A DNA stretch of 22,646 bases. It comes from RGIG4608 sp045637205. Lineage in GTDB: Bacteria > Bacillota > Clostridia > Oscillospirales > CAG-272. Shown here piece after piece: positions 1-6,784 of this stretch. Below the pieces are notes generated by a model. It was not told where the DNA came from. It saw nothing but the letters and a program-made list of their open reading frames with translations, and ran no database searches. Each line of letters opens with the position of its first letter. Within the stretch, counting starts at the first letter, position 1. The stretch lies in NCBI GenBank assembly GCA_045637205.1, contig JAZTYY010000072.1, positions 1 to 22,646 of the forward strand, given 5' to 3'. The position numbers and the translations under genes were made by a program.

Positions 1-1
1 T

Positions 2-109
2 CAGCCCTGCTATAACATTTACGTTACGGCGAACGGAAAATCCTTGACCTACATTGTTTCAATGAAGGGCGAGATTTTGCACAAGGGCGAGGGCAGTCAC
101 AGTCACTGA
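2..109 (+). CDS. 3' end of an unidentified gene (partial)
   Basis: Only the last 35 codons are present, reading in frame from base 2 to a TGA at 107-109. The visible peptide ends in GEILHKGEGSHSH, with a short His/Ser-rich tail. The segment before it, around ANGKSLTYIVSMKGEIL, alternates hydrophobic and polar residues like the end of a beta-rich domain, but I recognise no family. The reading frame is supported by a strong intrinsic terminator starting about 15 bases after the stop codon on the same strand. The 5' part lies outside the window, so no function is assigned. It is convergent with the membrane-protein gene that ends at 315. Confidence 0.6.
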   Translation, partial: QPCYNIYVTANGKSLTYIVSMKGEILHKGEGSHSH

Positions 110-119
110 TGCTCATAAT

Positions 120-156
120 AAAAGGTGGTGGAAAAATTCCATCACCTTTTTTTGTT
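120..156 (+). terminator. Rho-independent terminator of the partial gene
   Basis: The 10-base arms at 124-133 (GGTGGTGGAA) and 137-146 (TTCCATCACC) pair with one G-T wobble around a 3-base loop. A run of seven T residues follows at 147-153. It lies just after the stop codon at 109. Confidence 0.9.
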
Positions 157-184
157 TTATGTTAAATTCCTTCATTTATACTAA

Positions 185-239
185 ATGGTGCTCTCCTCAT
201 CCACCATCAAAGATGGTCCCCCTTCTCCGCTGGAGAAGG
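185..239. repeat. Intergenic mini-hairpin cluster
   Basis: Two perfect hairpins stand side by side: ACCATC (203-208) with GATGGT (212-217), and CCTTCTCC (221-228) with GGAGAAGG (232-239). Both have 3-base loops. ATGGTG at 185-190 can alternatively pair with CACCAT at 202-207. The stretch lies between two terminators of convergent genes and has no coding potential that I would trust. A 12-base palindrome TTGAAATTTCAA follows at 263-274. This looks like a dispersed intergenic repeat of the small palindromic kind, but only one copy is in this window. Confidence 0.55.
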
Positions 240-278
240 CTAATAGAGAGATAAATCAAAATTTGAAATTTCAACAAC

Positions 279-304
279 AAAAAACCACCCTTTCGGGTGG
301 TTTT
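279..304 (-). terminator. Terminator of the ribU / COG2426 unit
   Basis: A perfect 10-base inverted repeat, AAAACCACCC (281-290) and GGGTGGTTTT (295-304), surrounds a TTTC loop. On the - strand it is followed by a run of T. It lies 11 bases beyond the stop codon of the gene at 315-818. T residues also follow on the + strand, so it may act in both directions. Confidence 0.9.
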
Positions 305-314
305 AACTTCATTT

Positions 315-818
315 TTATACCAACCAAGCTAAAAAGCCAATTCCGCCGTAAACGATAATCGTCACTATAGCTCCTGCTATTAATACGCCAAAAAGTGCGG
401 ACAAAAATGCCTTCCACGGCTTCATACCGATTACTGCCGCTACAAGTGAGCCCGTCCAAGCTCCTGTCACGGGAAGCGGAATTGCGATAAAAATGCACAA
501 ACCCCAAAATGAATATTTTTCAATTTTATCGCGCTTTTTTTCTACCCTTTTAAGTAAAAAATTTGCAATTTTATTGAAAAATTTCACCTTTGAAGCTGAC
601 ATCCACTTGATTATTGCATTAATGAAAAGCAAAATAAACGGCACGGGCAAAAGATTGCCTAAAACGGATATAAGATACGCTTGCCACCAAGGTAAATCGA
701 ATGCAAATGCCAATGGAATTGCACCACGAAGCTCGATTATAGGAAGCATCGAACAGAAAAAGACGCAGAGCTCTTCTCCAACTATTTCAAGAAAAAAATT
801 ACTTATCGCGTCTACCAT
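315..818 (-). CDS. COG2426 / 'small multidrug export' family membrane protein
   Basis: This 167-residue integral membrane protein has the length and motifs of the Sm_multidrug_ex family (COG2426). LPIIELRGAIPL is at residues 25-36 and IPLPVTGAWTGSL at residues 113-125. Four or five hydrophobic segments are visible (about 14-38, 46-70, 104-131, 136-166), with a basic cytoplasmic-looking stretch (KKRDKIEK) between residues 94 and 101. The family name is historical; the real substrate of most members is not established, so drug export should not be assumed. The ATG at 818 is preceded by AGGGAGG at good spacing. The gene starts 38 bases after ribU on the same strand with no terminator between them. 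It is therefore probably co-transcribed with ribU and under the FMN riboswitch. Confidence 0.88.
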   Translation of the reverse strand: MVDAISNFFLEIVGEELCVFFCSMLPIIELRGAIPLAFAFDLPWWQAYLISVLGNLLPVPFILLFINAIIKWMSASKVKFFNKIANFLLKRVEKKRDKIEKYSFWGLCIFIAIPLPVTGAWTGSLVAAVIGMKPWKAFLSALFGVLIAGAIVTIIVYGGIGFLAWLV

Positions 819-856
819 ATTTGCCTCCCTTTACTTAAATTATGTAATAATATTTC

Positions 857-1597
857 TTACTTTTTTAACCAGCTGGGTGGTTGAATTTCTCCCTTAAGTA
901 CAACAAATACGATAACTACTGCCGTAATAATTATAGCTGCACTGATAAGTGTAACCACCAATGAACGAGTTCTTGCAGATTTTTTAGCTTCATCACTGAG
1001 CACATCTGCACTTGATTTGATTTTTGCAATTCCCAAACTCTTTAATGTTCTTGACATCGGCTTGTAAAGGAACATTACAAGACTGGCATTAAATATAGAT
1101 TTTACCGCATTAAACGGAATTATTGTGGTTGGTAATAATCCCATTACCATATCCTTCGCCACCTGCAATGACATATCGGTGGTGAATTCAAGATAATATG
1201 GGGTGATTATAATATTTGCCAACGTCATAATTCCCATAGTAGCCACTGAAGCAGTTACAAGTCCAATTACTGCTCCCCATAAAGTTTTTTTGTATTTATA
1301 GATGATGGATGACACGCCTACGAACGTTAGAGAGCTAATCAAATTCATAACAAGACCATAAAATCCTGTTTCTGAAGTTGTAATCATCTCAATAAATGGA
1401 ACTATTGCGGCACATATGATACCCGCTAAAGGTCCAAAAAACATACCGCAAATGGCGGAAATTACATCCTTAAAGTCAAGTGTTAAAAAGGACACCTTAA
1501 TAGGCAAAACAGCTGATACCACATATGCTAATGCAATAAAGAGTCCTATAATTGTTATTCGTTTAATTTTTTCTGTATTTTTAGTTCTTGTTTTCAT
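857..1597 (-). CDS. ribU: ECF transporter riboflavin-binding S component RibU
   Basis: This is the predicted substrate-binding membrane subunit of an energy-coupling factor (ECF) importer for riboflavin. It would work with a shared EcfA/EcfA'/EcfT module encoded elsewhere. Protein features fit ECF S components: a short basic N-terminus, about six hydrophobic helices over residues 13-180, LDFKDV near residue 40, FGPLAGI at 54-60, and PFNAVKSIFNASLVMFLYKP at 161-180, which resembles the end of RibU proteins. The FMN riboswitch directly upstream fixes the substrate class as flavin. I chose the ATG at 1597 (246 residues) because AAGGGA lies upstream of it; an in-frame upstream ATG at 1687 would place coding sequence across the riboswitch terminator. 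Unusually, about 60 residues follow the core, including an extra hydrophobic helix at 212-234; RibU proteins are commonly near 190-200 residues. Confidence 0.9.
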   Translation of the reverse strand: MKTRTKNTEKIKRITIIGLFIALAYVVSAVLPIKVSFLTLDFKDVISAICGMFFGPLAGIICAAIVPFIEMITTSETGFYGLVMNLISSLTFVGVSSIIYKYKKTLWGAVIGLVTASVATMGIMTLANIIITPYYLEFTTDMSLQVAKDMVMGLLPTTIIPFNAVKSIFNASLVMFLYKPMSRTLKSLGIAKIKSSADVLSDEAKKSARTRSLVVTLISAAIIITAVVIVFVVLKGEIQPPSWLKK

Positions 1598-1638
1598 AAG
1601 TATTTCCCTTCTTAAAATTAAATTTAAGAGGAAAGATA

Positions 1639-1672
1639 AAAAAAATCCGACACTTTTACACAAAAGGTCGGG
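1639..1672 (-). terminator. Terminator of the FMN riboswitch expression platform
   Basis: On the - strand, CCGACCTTTT pairs with AAAAGTGTCGG (one bulged T) around a GTGT loop, and ATTTTTTTTATC follows. It lies between the FMN aptamer and the ribU start codon, as expected for a switch that stops transcription when FMN is bound. A competing pairing is visible: ATCGGG just 3' of the aptamer (near 1697-1702) can pair with CCCCGA in the terminator's first arm, giving a plausible antiterminator. Confidence 0.85.
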
Positions 1673-1707
1673 GATATGGATAGACAATATGCCTATCCCG
1701 ATATTTT

Positions 1708-1824
1708 ATCTTTTCTCATCCGGACTTTACCGTCGGTTTGGGAGTTTCACCCAATCGGCTCTTGAATTTCAAGAGTTCACAGACTTTAACTGTCGGTATG
1801 GAATTTCACCAATCCCCAAAGATA
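1708..1824 (-). promoter_or_regulatory. FMN riboswitch aptamer (RFN element)
   Basis: Read on the - strand, the segment carries the conserved RFN core blocks in order: GGTGAAATTCC, then ACCGACAGTTAAAGTCTGTGA, a small stem GAACTCTTGAAATTCAAGAG, then GGGTGAAACTCCCAAACCGA, CGGTAAAGTCCGGATGAGA. Helix P1 closes the element with TATCTTT at its 5' end (plus strand 1818-1824) and AAAGATA at its 3' end (plus strand 1708-1714). The known ligand of this class is flavin mononucleotide. The platform downstream (1639-1704) contains a terminator, so high FMN should switch off ribU and probably the COG2426 gene. Confidence 0.95.
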
Positions 1825-1858
1825 TTATTATTTTATGCGACAAAATTTATATTGTCGC

Positions 1859-2004
1859 AAAGCTTTTTTGCTTACTTTTTTTCGAAATTTATATGCACCA
1901 AAGAATATTATACTGAAAAAGCATAAAAATTGGTATAAATAATATTAACATTAGCGCGAAGCCCTATAAAGCTTTTTTGCTTACTTTTTTCTCGAAAAAA
2001 GTAA
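1859..2004. repeat. Two copies of an AAGCTTTTTTGCTTACT element
   Basis: The same stretch, beginning AAAGCTTTTTTGCTTACT, occurs at 1859-1881 and at 1968-1990, about 109 bases apart in the spacer between the ribU leader and tuf. The second copy continues into a perfect 11-base hairpin, CTTACTTTTTT (1979-1989) with AAAAAAGTAAG (1994-2004). The first copy keeps only the left half of that hairpin plus a partial TTTCGAAA. The remaining bases between copies are AT-rich with no gene. This is consistent with a small dispersed palindromic repeat, one copy degraded. Confidence 0.6.
1907..1912 (-). promoter_or_regulatory. Candidate -10 box for the riboswitch transcript
   Basis: A perfect TATAAT is present on the - strand, about 80 bases upstream of the aptamer. 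The -35 region at 17-base spacing (TACCAA) is a poor match. A 7-base hairpin, GCGACAA with TTGTCGC (plus strand 1837-1843 and 1852-1858), lies between this box and the aptamer. Confidence 0.35.
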
Positions 2005-2031
2005 GGGCTGCTGCGTTTTGCAGCAGCCCTT
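1995..2031 (-). terminator. Terminator of the str operon, after tuf
   Basis: A perfect 12-base stem, AAGGGCTGCTGC (2003-2014) and GCAGCAGCCCTT (2020-2031), has a 5-base loop. On the - strand it is followed by ACTTTTTTC. It lies 28 bases after the tuf stop codon. The AT-rich hairpin at 1979-2004 directly follows and could act as a second stop. Confidence 0.9.
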
Positions 2032-2059
2032 TTAGTAAGCTTTATTCTAAATAATTAAA

Positions 2060-3262
2060 TTATTCAAGAATTTCGGATACAACGCCGGAACCTACTGTTC
2101 TACCACCTTCACGGATAGCGAAACGAAGACCGTTTTCACAAGCGATAGGTGTGATAAGTTCAACTGTCATATCTACGTTGTCACCAGGACGGCACATTTC
2201 AACGCCTGCGGGAAGCTGAATTGTACCTGTAACGTCTGTTGTTCTGAAGTAGAACTGAGGTCTGTAACCTGCGAAGAAGGGCTTAGAACGGCCACCTTCT
2301 TTTTCTGTAAGAACGTATACGTGACCTACGAACTTTGTGTGGGGGTGTACGGAACCGGGTTTAGCAAGAACCTGACCTCTTTCGATTTCGTCCTTAGCGA
2401 TACCACGAAGAAGTGCACCAATGTTGTCACCTGCTTCAGCCTGAGGAAGAAGCTTGTGGAACATTTCAACACCTGTAACTGTTGTGCTTCTCTTTTCGTC
2501 GGAAAGACCAACTACTTCAACAACGTCACCAACTTTTACTGTACCTCTTTCTACTCTACCTGTAGCAACTGTACCACGACCGGAGATAGAGAATACGTCT
2601 TCTACGGGCATAAGGAATGCAAGGTCAGCCTGACGTTCAGGAGTAGGAATGTAAGAGTCAACTGCAGCCATGAGTTCAAGGATGCAAGCGAATTCAGGAG
2701 CGCTGAGGTCGTTGTTAGAAGATTCAAGAGCGTTACGAGCAGAACCACGAACTACGGGAATATCGTCGCCGGGGAAGTCGTAAGAAGAAAGGAGATCTCT
2801 GATTTCCATTTCTACAAGGTCAAGAAGTTCATCGTCATCAACAAGGTCTGTCTTGTTCATGAATACTACAAGTGCAGGAACGCCTACCTGACGAGCAAGA
2901 AGTACGTGTTCTCTTGTCTGTGCAAGAGGGCCGTCTGTACCTGCAACTACGAGGATAGCGCCGTCCATCTGAGCAGCACCTGTGATCATGTTCTTAACGT
3001 AGTCTGCGTGTCCGGGGCAGTCAACGTGTGCATAGTGTCTGTTTTCTGTCTCGTATTCTACGTGACGAGAGTTAATTGTGATACCACGTGCTCTTTCTTC
3101 AGGGCAGTTGTCGATCTGGCTGTAATCAAGGAACTCAGAACCGTTAAGGATAGAGAGTGTTCTTGTGATAGCAGCTGTAAGTGTTGTCTTACCGTGGTCA
3201 ACGTGACCGATTGTACCAATGTTAACGTGGGGTTTTGTACGTTCAAATGTTTGCTTTGCCAT
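2060..3262 (-). CDS. tuf: Translation elongation factor Tu
   Basis: EF-Tu is the GTPase that brings aminoacyl-tRNA to the ribosomal A site. The 400-residue protein has the full GTP-binding set: GHVDHGKT at 19-26, RGITIN at 59-64, DCPGH at 81-85 and NKTD at 136-139. Domains 2 and 3 include SGRGTVATGRVERG and the ending GLRFAIREGGRTVGSGVV. It is close to the usual 390-400 residues. The ATG at 3262 has GGAGG eight bases upstream. It is the last gene of the str operon, 52 bases after fusA, followed by a strong terminator. The effector-loop approach reads DNCPEERARG, with Cys where Ala is common. The wording LVVFMNKTDLVDDDELL, longer than in Bacillus, fits Oscillospirales-like EF-Tu proteins. Only one tuf copy is in this window. 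Confidence 0.98.
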   Translation of the reverse strand: MAKQTFERTKPHVNIGTIGHVDHGKTTLTAAITRTLSILNGSEFLDYSQIDNCPEERARGITINSRHVEYETENRHYAHVDCPGHADYVKNMITGAAQMDGAILVVAGTDGPLAQTREHVLLARQVGVPALVVFMNKTDLVDDDELLDLVEMEIRDLLSSYDFPGDDIPVVRGSARNALESSNNDLSAPEFACILELMAAVDSYIPTPERQADLAFLMPVEDVFSISGRGTVATGRVERGTVKVGDVVEVVGLSDEKRSTTVTGVEMFHKLLPQAEAGDNIGALLRGIAKDEIERGQVLAKPGSVHPHTKFVGHVYVLTEKEGGRSKPFFAGYRPQFYFRTTDVTGTIQLPAGVEMCRPGDNVDMTVELITPIACENGLRFAIREGGRTVGSGVVSEILE

Positions 3263-3314
3263 TTTGAAAATCCTCCATTATAAATGAATTAATGTTTTTT
3301 AAATTTTATATATA

Positions 3315-5435
3315 TTACTTCTTAGCACGAGAAGTAATGATACCATCCTGAATGGACTTAGGCACTTGTGCGAAGTGACTGGGTTCCATTGAGTACTGTG
3401 CACGACCCTGGCTCTTTGAACGAAGGTCTGTTGCGTATCCGAACATTTCGGAAAGGGGAACAAAGCTTGTAAGCTCTGTTACGCCGTTGTTAGCTTCCAT
3501 AGACTGGATCTGACCACGACGAGAGTTAACGTCGCCGATGATATCACCGAGATAATCGTCAGGAGTAATTGTTACTACCTTAACGATGGGCTCAGTAAGA
3601 ACGGGTTCAGCAAGACGCATAGCTTCCTTGAATGCCATTGAACCTGTGATCTTGAACGCCATTTCAGAAGAGTCAACTTCATGGTAAGAACCATCATAAA
3701 GTGTAACCTTAACGTCAACAACGTTATAACCAGCAAGAACACCGTTCTGCATAGCACCCTGGATACCCTGGTTAACGGGCTCGATGTATTCCTTAGGAAT
3801 AGCACCACCTGTAACAGCGTTAACGAATGTGTAACCTGCACCGGGCTCGTTGGGCTCAAGAGTGAGCTTAACGTGACCGTACTGACCGGAACCACCGGAC
3901 TGCTTCTTGTACTTAGTTTCGTGGTCAATCTTCTTACGGATTGTTTCCTTATAAGCAACCTGAGGAGCACCGATGTTAGCTTCTACCTTAAATTCACGAA
4001 GCAAACGGTCAACGATAATTTCAAGGTGCAACTCACCCATACCTGCGATGATTGTCTGACCAGTTTCCTCATCAGTATATGTGCGGAATGTGGGGTCTTC
4101 TTCTGCAAGCTTTGCAAGAGCCAAGCCCATCTTTTCCTGACCAGCGCGTGTCTTGGGTTCGATAGCAACTGAAATAACAGGTTCAGGGAATTCCATGGAT
4201 TCAAGAATTACGGGATGCTTCTGATCACAGAATGTGTCACCTGTTGTTGTATACTTTGTAGATACAACAGCCGCGATATCACCACTGTAGCATACGTCGA
4301 TATCCTTACGGTCGTTTGCATGCATCTGAAGAACACGTCCGAATCTTTCGTGCTTGTTCTTTGTGGAGTTATATACGTTTGTACCAGCTGCTACGAAACC
4401 GGAGTAAACACGGAAGAAGCAAAGCTTACCAACGTATGGGTCTGTCATAATCTTGAATGCAAGAGCTGAGAAAGGATTCTCATCGCCTGCGGGTCTCTCT
4501 GTTTCCTCTTCTGTATCGGGGTTGATACCCTTGATAGAAGGAATATCGAGAGGAGAAGGCATGTAATCAACGATAGCGTCAAGGAGCTTCTGAACACCCT
4601 TGTTTCTATAAGATGTACCGCAAACTACGGGAACGATCTTGTTGTCGATTGTTGCCTTACGAAGAGCTGCTTTAAGCTCTGCAACGGAGATTTCTTCTTC
4701 CATGCAGTATCTTTCAAACAATTCTTCGTCTGTTTCACAAATAGATTCAACCATTGCTGCATGATATTCCTGAGCCTTGTCAAGCATGTCTGCAGGAATT
4801 TCTTCTTGTCTCATGTCTTTGCCCTGTTCATCATAGTAAACTTCAGCCTTCATTTCCATAAGGTCGATAACGCCCTTGAAGTCCATTTCAGCACCAATAG
4901 GAAGCTGAATCGGAACTGCGTTAGCATGAAGTCTATCCTTAAGCATCTGAACAACGCGATAGAAGTTCGCACCATTGATGTCCATCTTGTTTACATAGCA
5001 CATACGGGGAACTCTATACTTATCAGCCTGACGCCATACTGTTTCAGACTGAGGTTCAACACCACCCTTTGCACAAAGTACTGTAACAGCACCGTCAAGT
5101 ACTCTAAGTGAACGTTCAACTTCAACTGTGAAGTCAACGTGTCCGGGTGTGTCGATAATATTTATACGATGTGTGTTTGCTTTTGTAGCAGCAGCATCGT
5201 TGTGGAACTCTGATTTAGCCCAATAGCAAGTTGTTGCAGCAGAAGTGATTGTAATACCTCTCTCCTGTTCCTGAGCCATCCAGTCCATTGTTGCAGAACC
5301 TTCATGAGTTTCACCGATTTTATGAGTCTTACCTGTGTAGAACAAGATACGCTCAGTAGTAGTGGTCTTACCAGCGTCAATGTGCGCCATAATACCAATG
5401 TTTCTTGTTTTTTCAAGCGAATATTCTCTTGGCAT
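3315..5435 (-). CDS. fusA: Translation elongation factor G
   Basis: EF-G is the GTPase that drives translocation of tRNA and mRNA on the ribosome and helps ribosome recycling. The 706-residue length is normal. Visible motifs are the P-loop AHIDAGKT (17-24), RGITIT (59-64), DTPGH (95-99) and NKMD (149-152). Later come the domain III motif GMGELHLEIIVDRL and the domain IV segment SGGSGQYGHVKL. Residues about 74-88 (KSEFHNDAAATKANT) form an insertion a few residues longer than in the E. coli protein, between switch I and the DTPGH strand. The ATG at 5435 follows AAAGGAGA at good spacing. It sits 18 bases after rpsG in the same operon, so coupled expression is expected. The domain order is complete and I see no frameshift. 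Confidence 0.98.
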   Translation of the reverse strand: MPREYSLEKTRNIGIMAHIDAGKTTTTERILFYTGKTHKIGETHEGSATMDWMAQEQERGITITSAATTCYWAKSEFHNDAAATKANTHRINIIDTPGHVDFTVEVERSLRVLDGAVTVLCAKGGVEPQSETVWRQADKYRVPRMCYVNKMDINGANFYRVVQMLKDRLHANAVPIQLPIGAEMDFKGVIDLMEMKAEVYYDEQGKDMRQEEIPADMLDKAQEYHAAMVESICETDEELFERYCMEEEISVAELKAALRKATIDNKIVPVVCGTSYRNKGVQKLLDAIVDYMPSPLDIPSIKGINPDTEEETERPAGDENPFSALAFKIMTDPYVGKLCFFRVYSGFVAAGTNVYNSTKNKHERFGRVLQMHANDRKDIDVCYSGDIAAVVSTKYTTTGDTFCDQKHPVILESMEFPEPVISVAIEPKTRAGQEKMGLALAKLAEEDPTFRTYTDEETGQTIIAGMGELHLEIIVDRLLREFKVEANIGAPQVAYKETIRKKIDHETKYKKQSGGSGQYGHVKLTLEPNEPGAGYTFVNAVTGGAIPKEYIEPVNQGIQGAMQNGVLAGYNVVDVKVTLYDGSYHEVDSSEMAFKITGSMAFKEAMRLAEPVLTEPIVKVVTITPDDYLGDIIGDVNSRRGQIQSMEANNGVTELTSFVPLSEMFGYATDLRSKSQGRAQYSMEPSHFAQVPKSIQDGIITSRAKK

Positions 5436-5453
5436 TGTAAGTCTCCTTTAAAA

Positions 5454-5924
5454 TCAATATCTGTAGTGTGCAAAAGCCTTGTTTGCTTCTGCCATTCTGT
5501 GTGTTTCTTCCTTCTTCTTGAATGCAGCGCCTGCACCGTTCTTAGCATCCATAATTTCGTTTGCTAATCTTTCAGCCATTGTGCGCTCACCACGTTTTCT
5601 GGAATAACCAACGAGCCAACGGAGACCAAGAGTCTGACGTCTTTCAGCTCTTACCTCCATAGGAACCTGATAGGTAGAACCGCCTACACGGCGAGCCTTA
5701 ACCTCAAGTACAGGCATAATGTTTTCAAGAGCAGCCTGGAAAGCTTCAACAGCGTTTTCACCTGTCTTGCCTTCTACGATTGCGAATGCATCGTATACGA
5801 TTTTCTGTGCTACTCCCTTTTTACCGTCAAGCATTACGTTGTTGATAAGCTTTGTTACAAGCTTAGATCCGTAAAGGGGATCCGGTAATACATCTCTTTT
5901 GGAAATTTTACCTCTTCTCGGCAC
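5454..5924 (-). CDS. rpsG: 30S ribosomal protein S7
   Basis: S7 nucleates assembly of the 30S head on 16S rRNA and borders the exit site. I place the start at a GTG (5924), which gives 156 residues, the standard length. It begins (M)PRRGKISKRDVLPDP and has AGGAGGG at the right distance. Starts further upstream in the same frame would add about 21 residues unlike the family. Family landmarks include LINNVMLDGKKGVAQKIVYDA, VGGSTYQVPMEVR and the C-terminus FAHYRY. It lies between rpsL (155 bases upstream) and fusA (18 bases downstream) in the classic str order. In E. coli, S7 represses its own operon by binding the rpsL-rpsG intercistronic RNA; the long gap here would allow something similar, but that is inference. 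Confidence 0.97.
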   Translation of the reverse strand: MPRRGKISKRDVLPDPLYGSKLVTKLINNVMLDGKKGVAQKIVYDAFAIVEGKTGENAVEAFQAALENIMPVLEVKARRVGGSTYQVPMEVRAERRQTLGLRWLVGYSRKRGERTMAERLANEIMDAKNGAGAAFKKKEETHRMAEANKAFAHYRY

Positions 5925-6079
5925 TTTACTTCCCTCCTTCATTAATATTATGAAATCATTGGTACTCAAAAGCATTTCTTCTGTCAATGCACGTCGGCGT
6001 GGTCTGCCTTAAACATTAAATTTATGCAGCTCTTTCAGACGAGCGAATATTTTGCTTTATACCTTTTGTGTTTGACCTA
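5925..6079 (-). promoter_or_regulatory. rpsL-rpsG intercistronic leader, possible S7 target
   Basis: The gap of 155 bases is long for two ribosomal genes in one operon, and no terminator or promoter is evident. Two small hairpins are visible: GCTC (6029-6032) with GAGC (6041-6044), and CACG (5990-5993) with CGTG (5998-6001). A regulatory role is suggested only by analogy with E. coli. Confidence 0.3.
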
Positions 6080-6496
6080 TTATTTCTTCTTAGGTCTCTT
6101 TGCACCGTATTTAGAACGGCTCTGGTTACGGTTTGCAACGCCTTGTGCGTCGAGTGTACCGCGAATGATGTGGTAACGTACACCGGGCAGGTCACGTACT
6201 CTTCCGCCTCGAATGAGAACTACGGAGTGTTCCTGCAAGTTGTGGCCGATACCGGGGATGTAGGTTGTTACTTCAAGACCGTTTGTAAGTCTTACTCTTG
6301 CGATCTTACGAAGAGCTGAGTTAGGCTTCTTGGGTGTTGTTGTAGATACCTTTGTGCAAACTCCTCTTTTCTGAGGTGCGTGCTGGTCTGTAGGTTCATT
6401 GTGAAGTGTATTAAAGCCCTTCTGAAGCACGGGTGCTTTGGACTTGTATACCTTCTCGCTACGTCCCTGTCTTACAAGCTGGTTAAAGGTTGGCAT
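6080..6496 (-). CDS. rpsL: 30S ribosomal protein S12
   Basis: S12 lies at the decoding centre and controls translational accuracy. At 138 residues it has the Gram-positive form, including the N-terminal insertion also seen in Bacillus. Landmarks are MPTFNQLVRQGR at the start, TTTPKKPNSALRK at 52-64, PGIGHNLQEHSVVLIRGG in the middle and RSKYGAKRPKKK at the end. Lys56, equivalent to the streptomycin-contact Lys43 (E. coli, counting Met), is kept. The second contact position, normally Lys in GGRVKDLPG, is Arg here (residue 101, codon CGT at 6194-6196). The ATG at 6496 has GAAGGAGG upstream. It is the first gene of the str operon and has its own consensus promoter at 6625-6653. A ribosomal L7Ae-like gene often found before rpsL in Firmicutes is absent. 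Confidence 0.98.
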   Translation of the reverse strand: MPTFNQLVRQGRSEKVYKSKAPVLQKGFNTLHNEPTDQHAPQKRGVCTKVSTTTPKKPNSALRKIARVRLTNGLEVTTYIPGIGHNLQEHSVVLIRGGRVRDLPGVRYHIIRGTLDAQGVANRNQSRSKYGAKRPKKK

Positions 6497-6624
6497 TTTC
6501 TTCCTCCTTCTTCAAAAATTTAATGTTTATACAGACACAACCGCAAGCGGTTATGGTACTGTCAAATCAATAAATTACCTGCAAAATCGCGTTTTAGCCC
6601 TATTTTCACAAATAATTACAGTTT

Positions 6625-6653
6625 ATTATATCACTAAAATTCCGTTTTGTCAA
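6625..6653 (-). promoter_or_regulatory. Consensus sigma-A promoter of the str operon
   Basis: On the - strand, a perfect TTGACA (6648-6653) and a perfect TATAAT (6625-6630) are separated by 17 bases. The predicted transcript starts near 6617, leaving a leader of about 120 bases before rpsL. That leader contains the small hairpin AACCG-CTTG-CGGTT (6539-6552). The promoter lies downstream of the rpoC terminator, so rpoBC and str are separate transcription units. Confidence 0.9.
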
Positions 6654-6740
6654 GAAAAATATATTTTTTTGAATTTTTTAGCATTTTACACAATATAAAC
6701 AAAGTTTAATTTCTATTTTTGTTTGTTTTTCACAATGTTA

Positions 6741-6776
6741 CATAAAACCCCGACACTTAACAAAGTGTCGGGGTTT
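6741..6776 (-). terminator. Terminator of the rpoBC operon
   Basis: A perfect 14-base inverted repeat, AAACCCCGACACTT (6745-6758) and AAGTGTCGGGGTTT (6763-6776), has a 4-base loop. It begins 9 bases after the rpoC stop codon and is followed on the - strand by TTTTATG. The T run is short but the stem is long and GC-rich. Confidence 0.87.
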
Positions 6777-6784
6777 AAAAGCGA

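Noticed and set aside
2321..3283. 320-codon open frame antisense to tuf
   Set aside because: It mirrors a highly biased housekeeping gene whose codon choice avoids stops on the other strand. The product is an odd Cys/Val-rich mixture with no motif, and EF-Tu covers the region fully.
6438..6698. Small + strand gene between rpoC and rpsL
   Set aside because: The frame overlaps the rpsL start and the consensus str promoter, and has no ribosome site.
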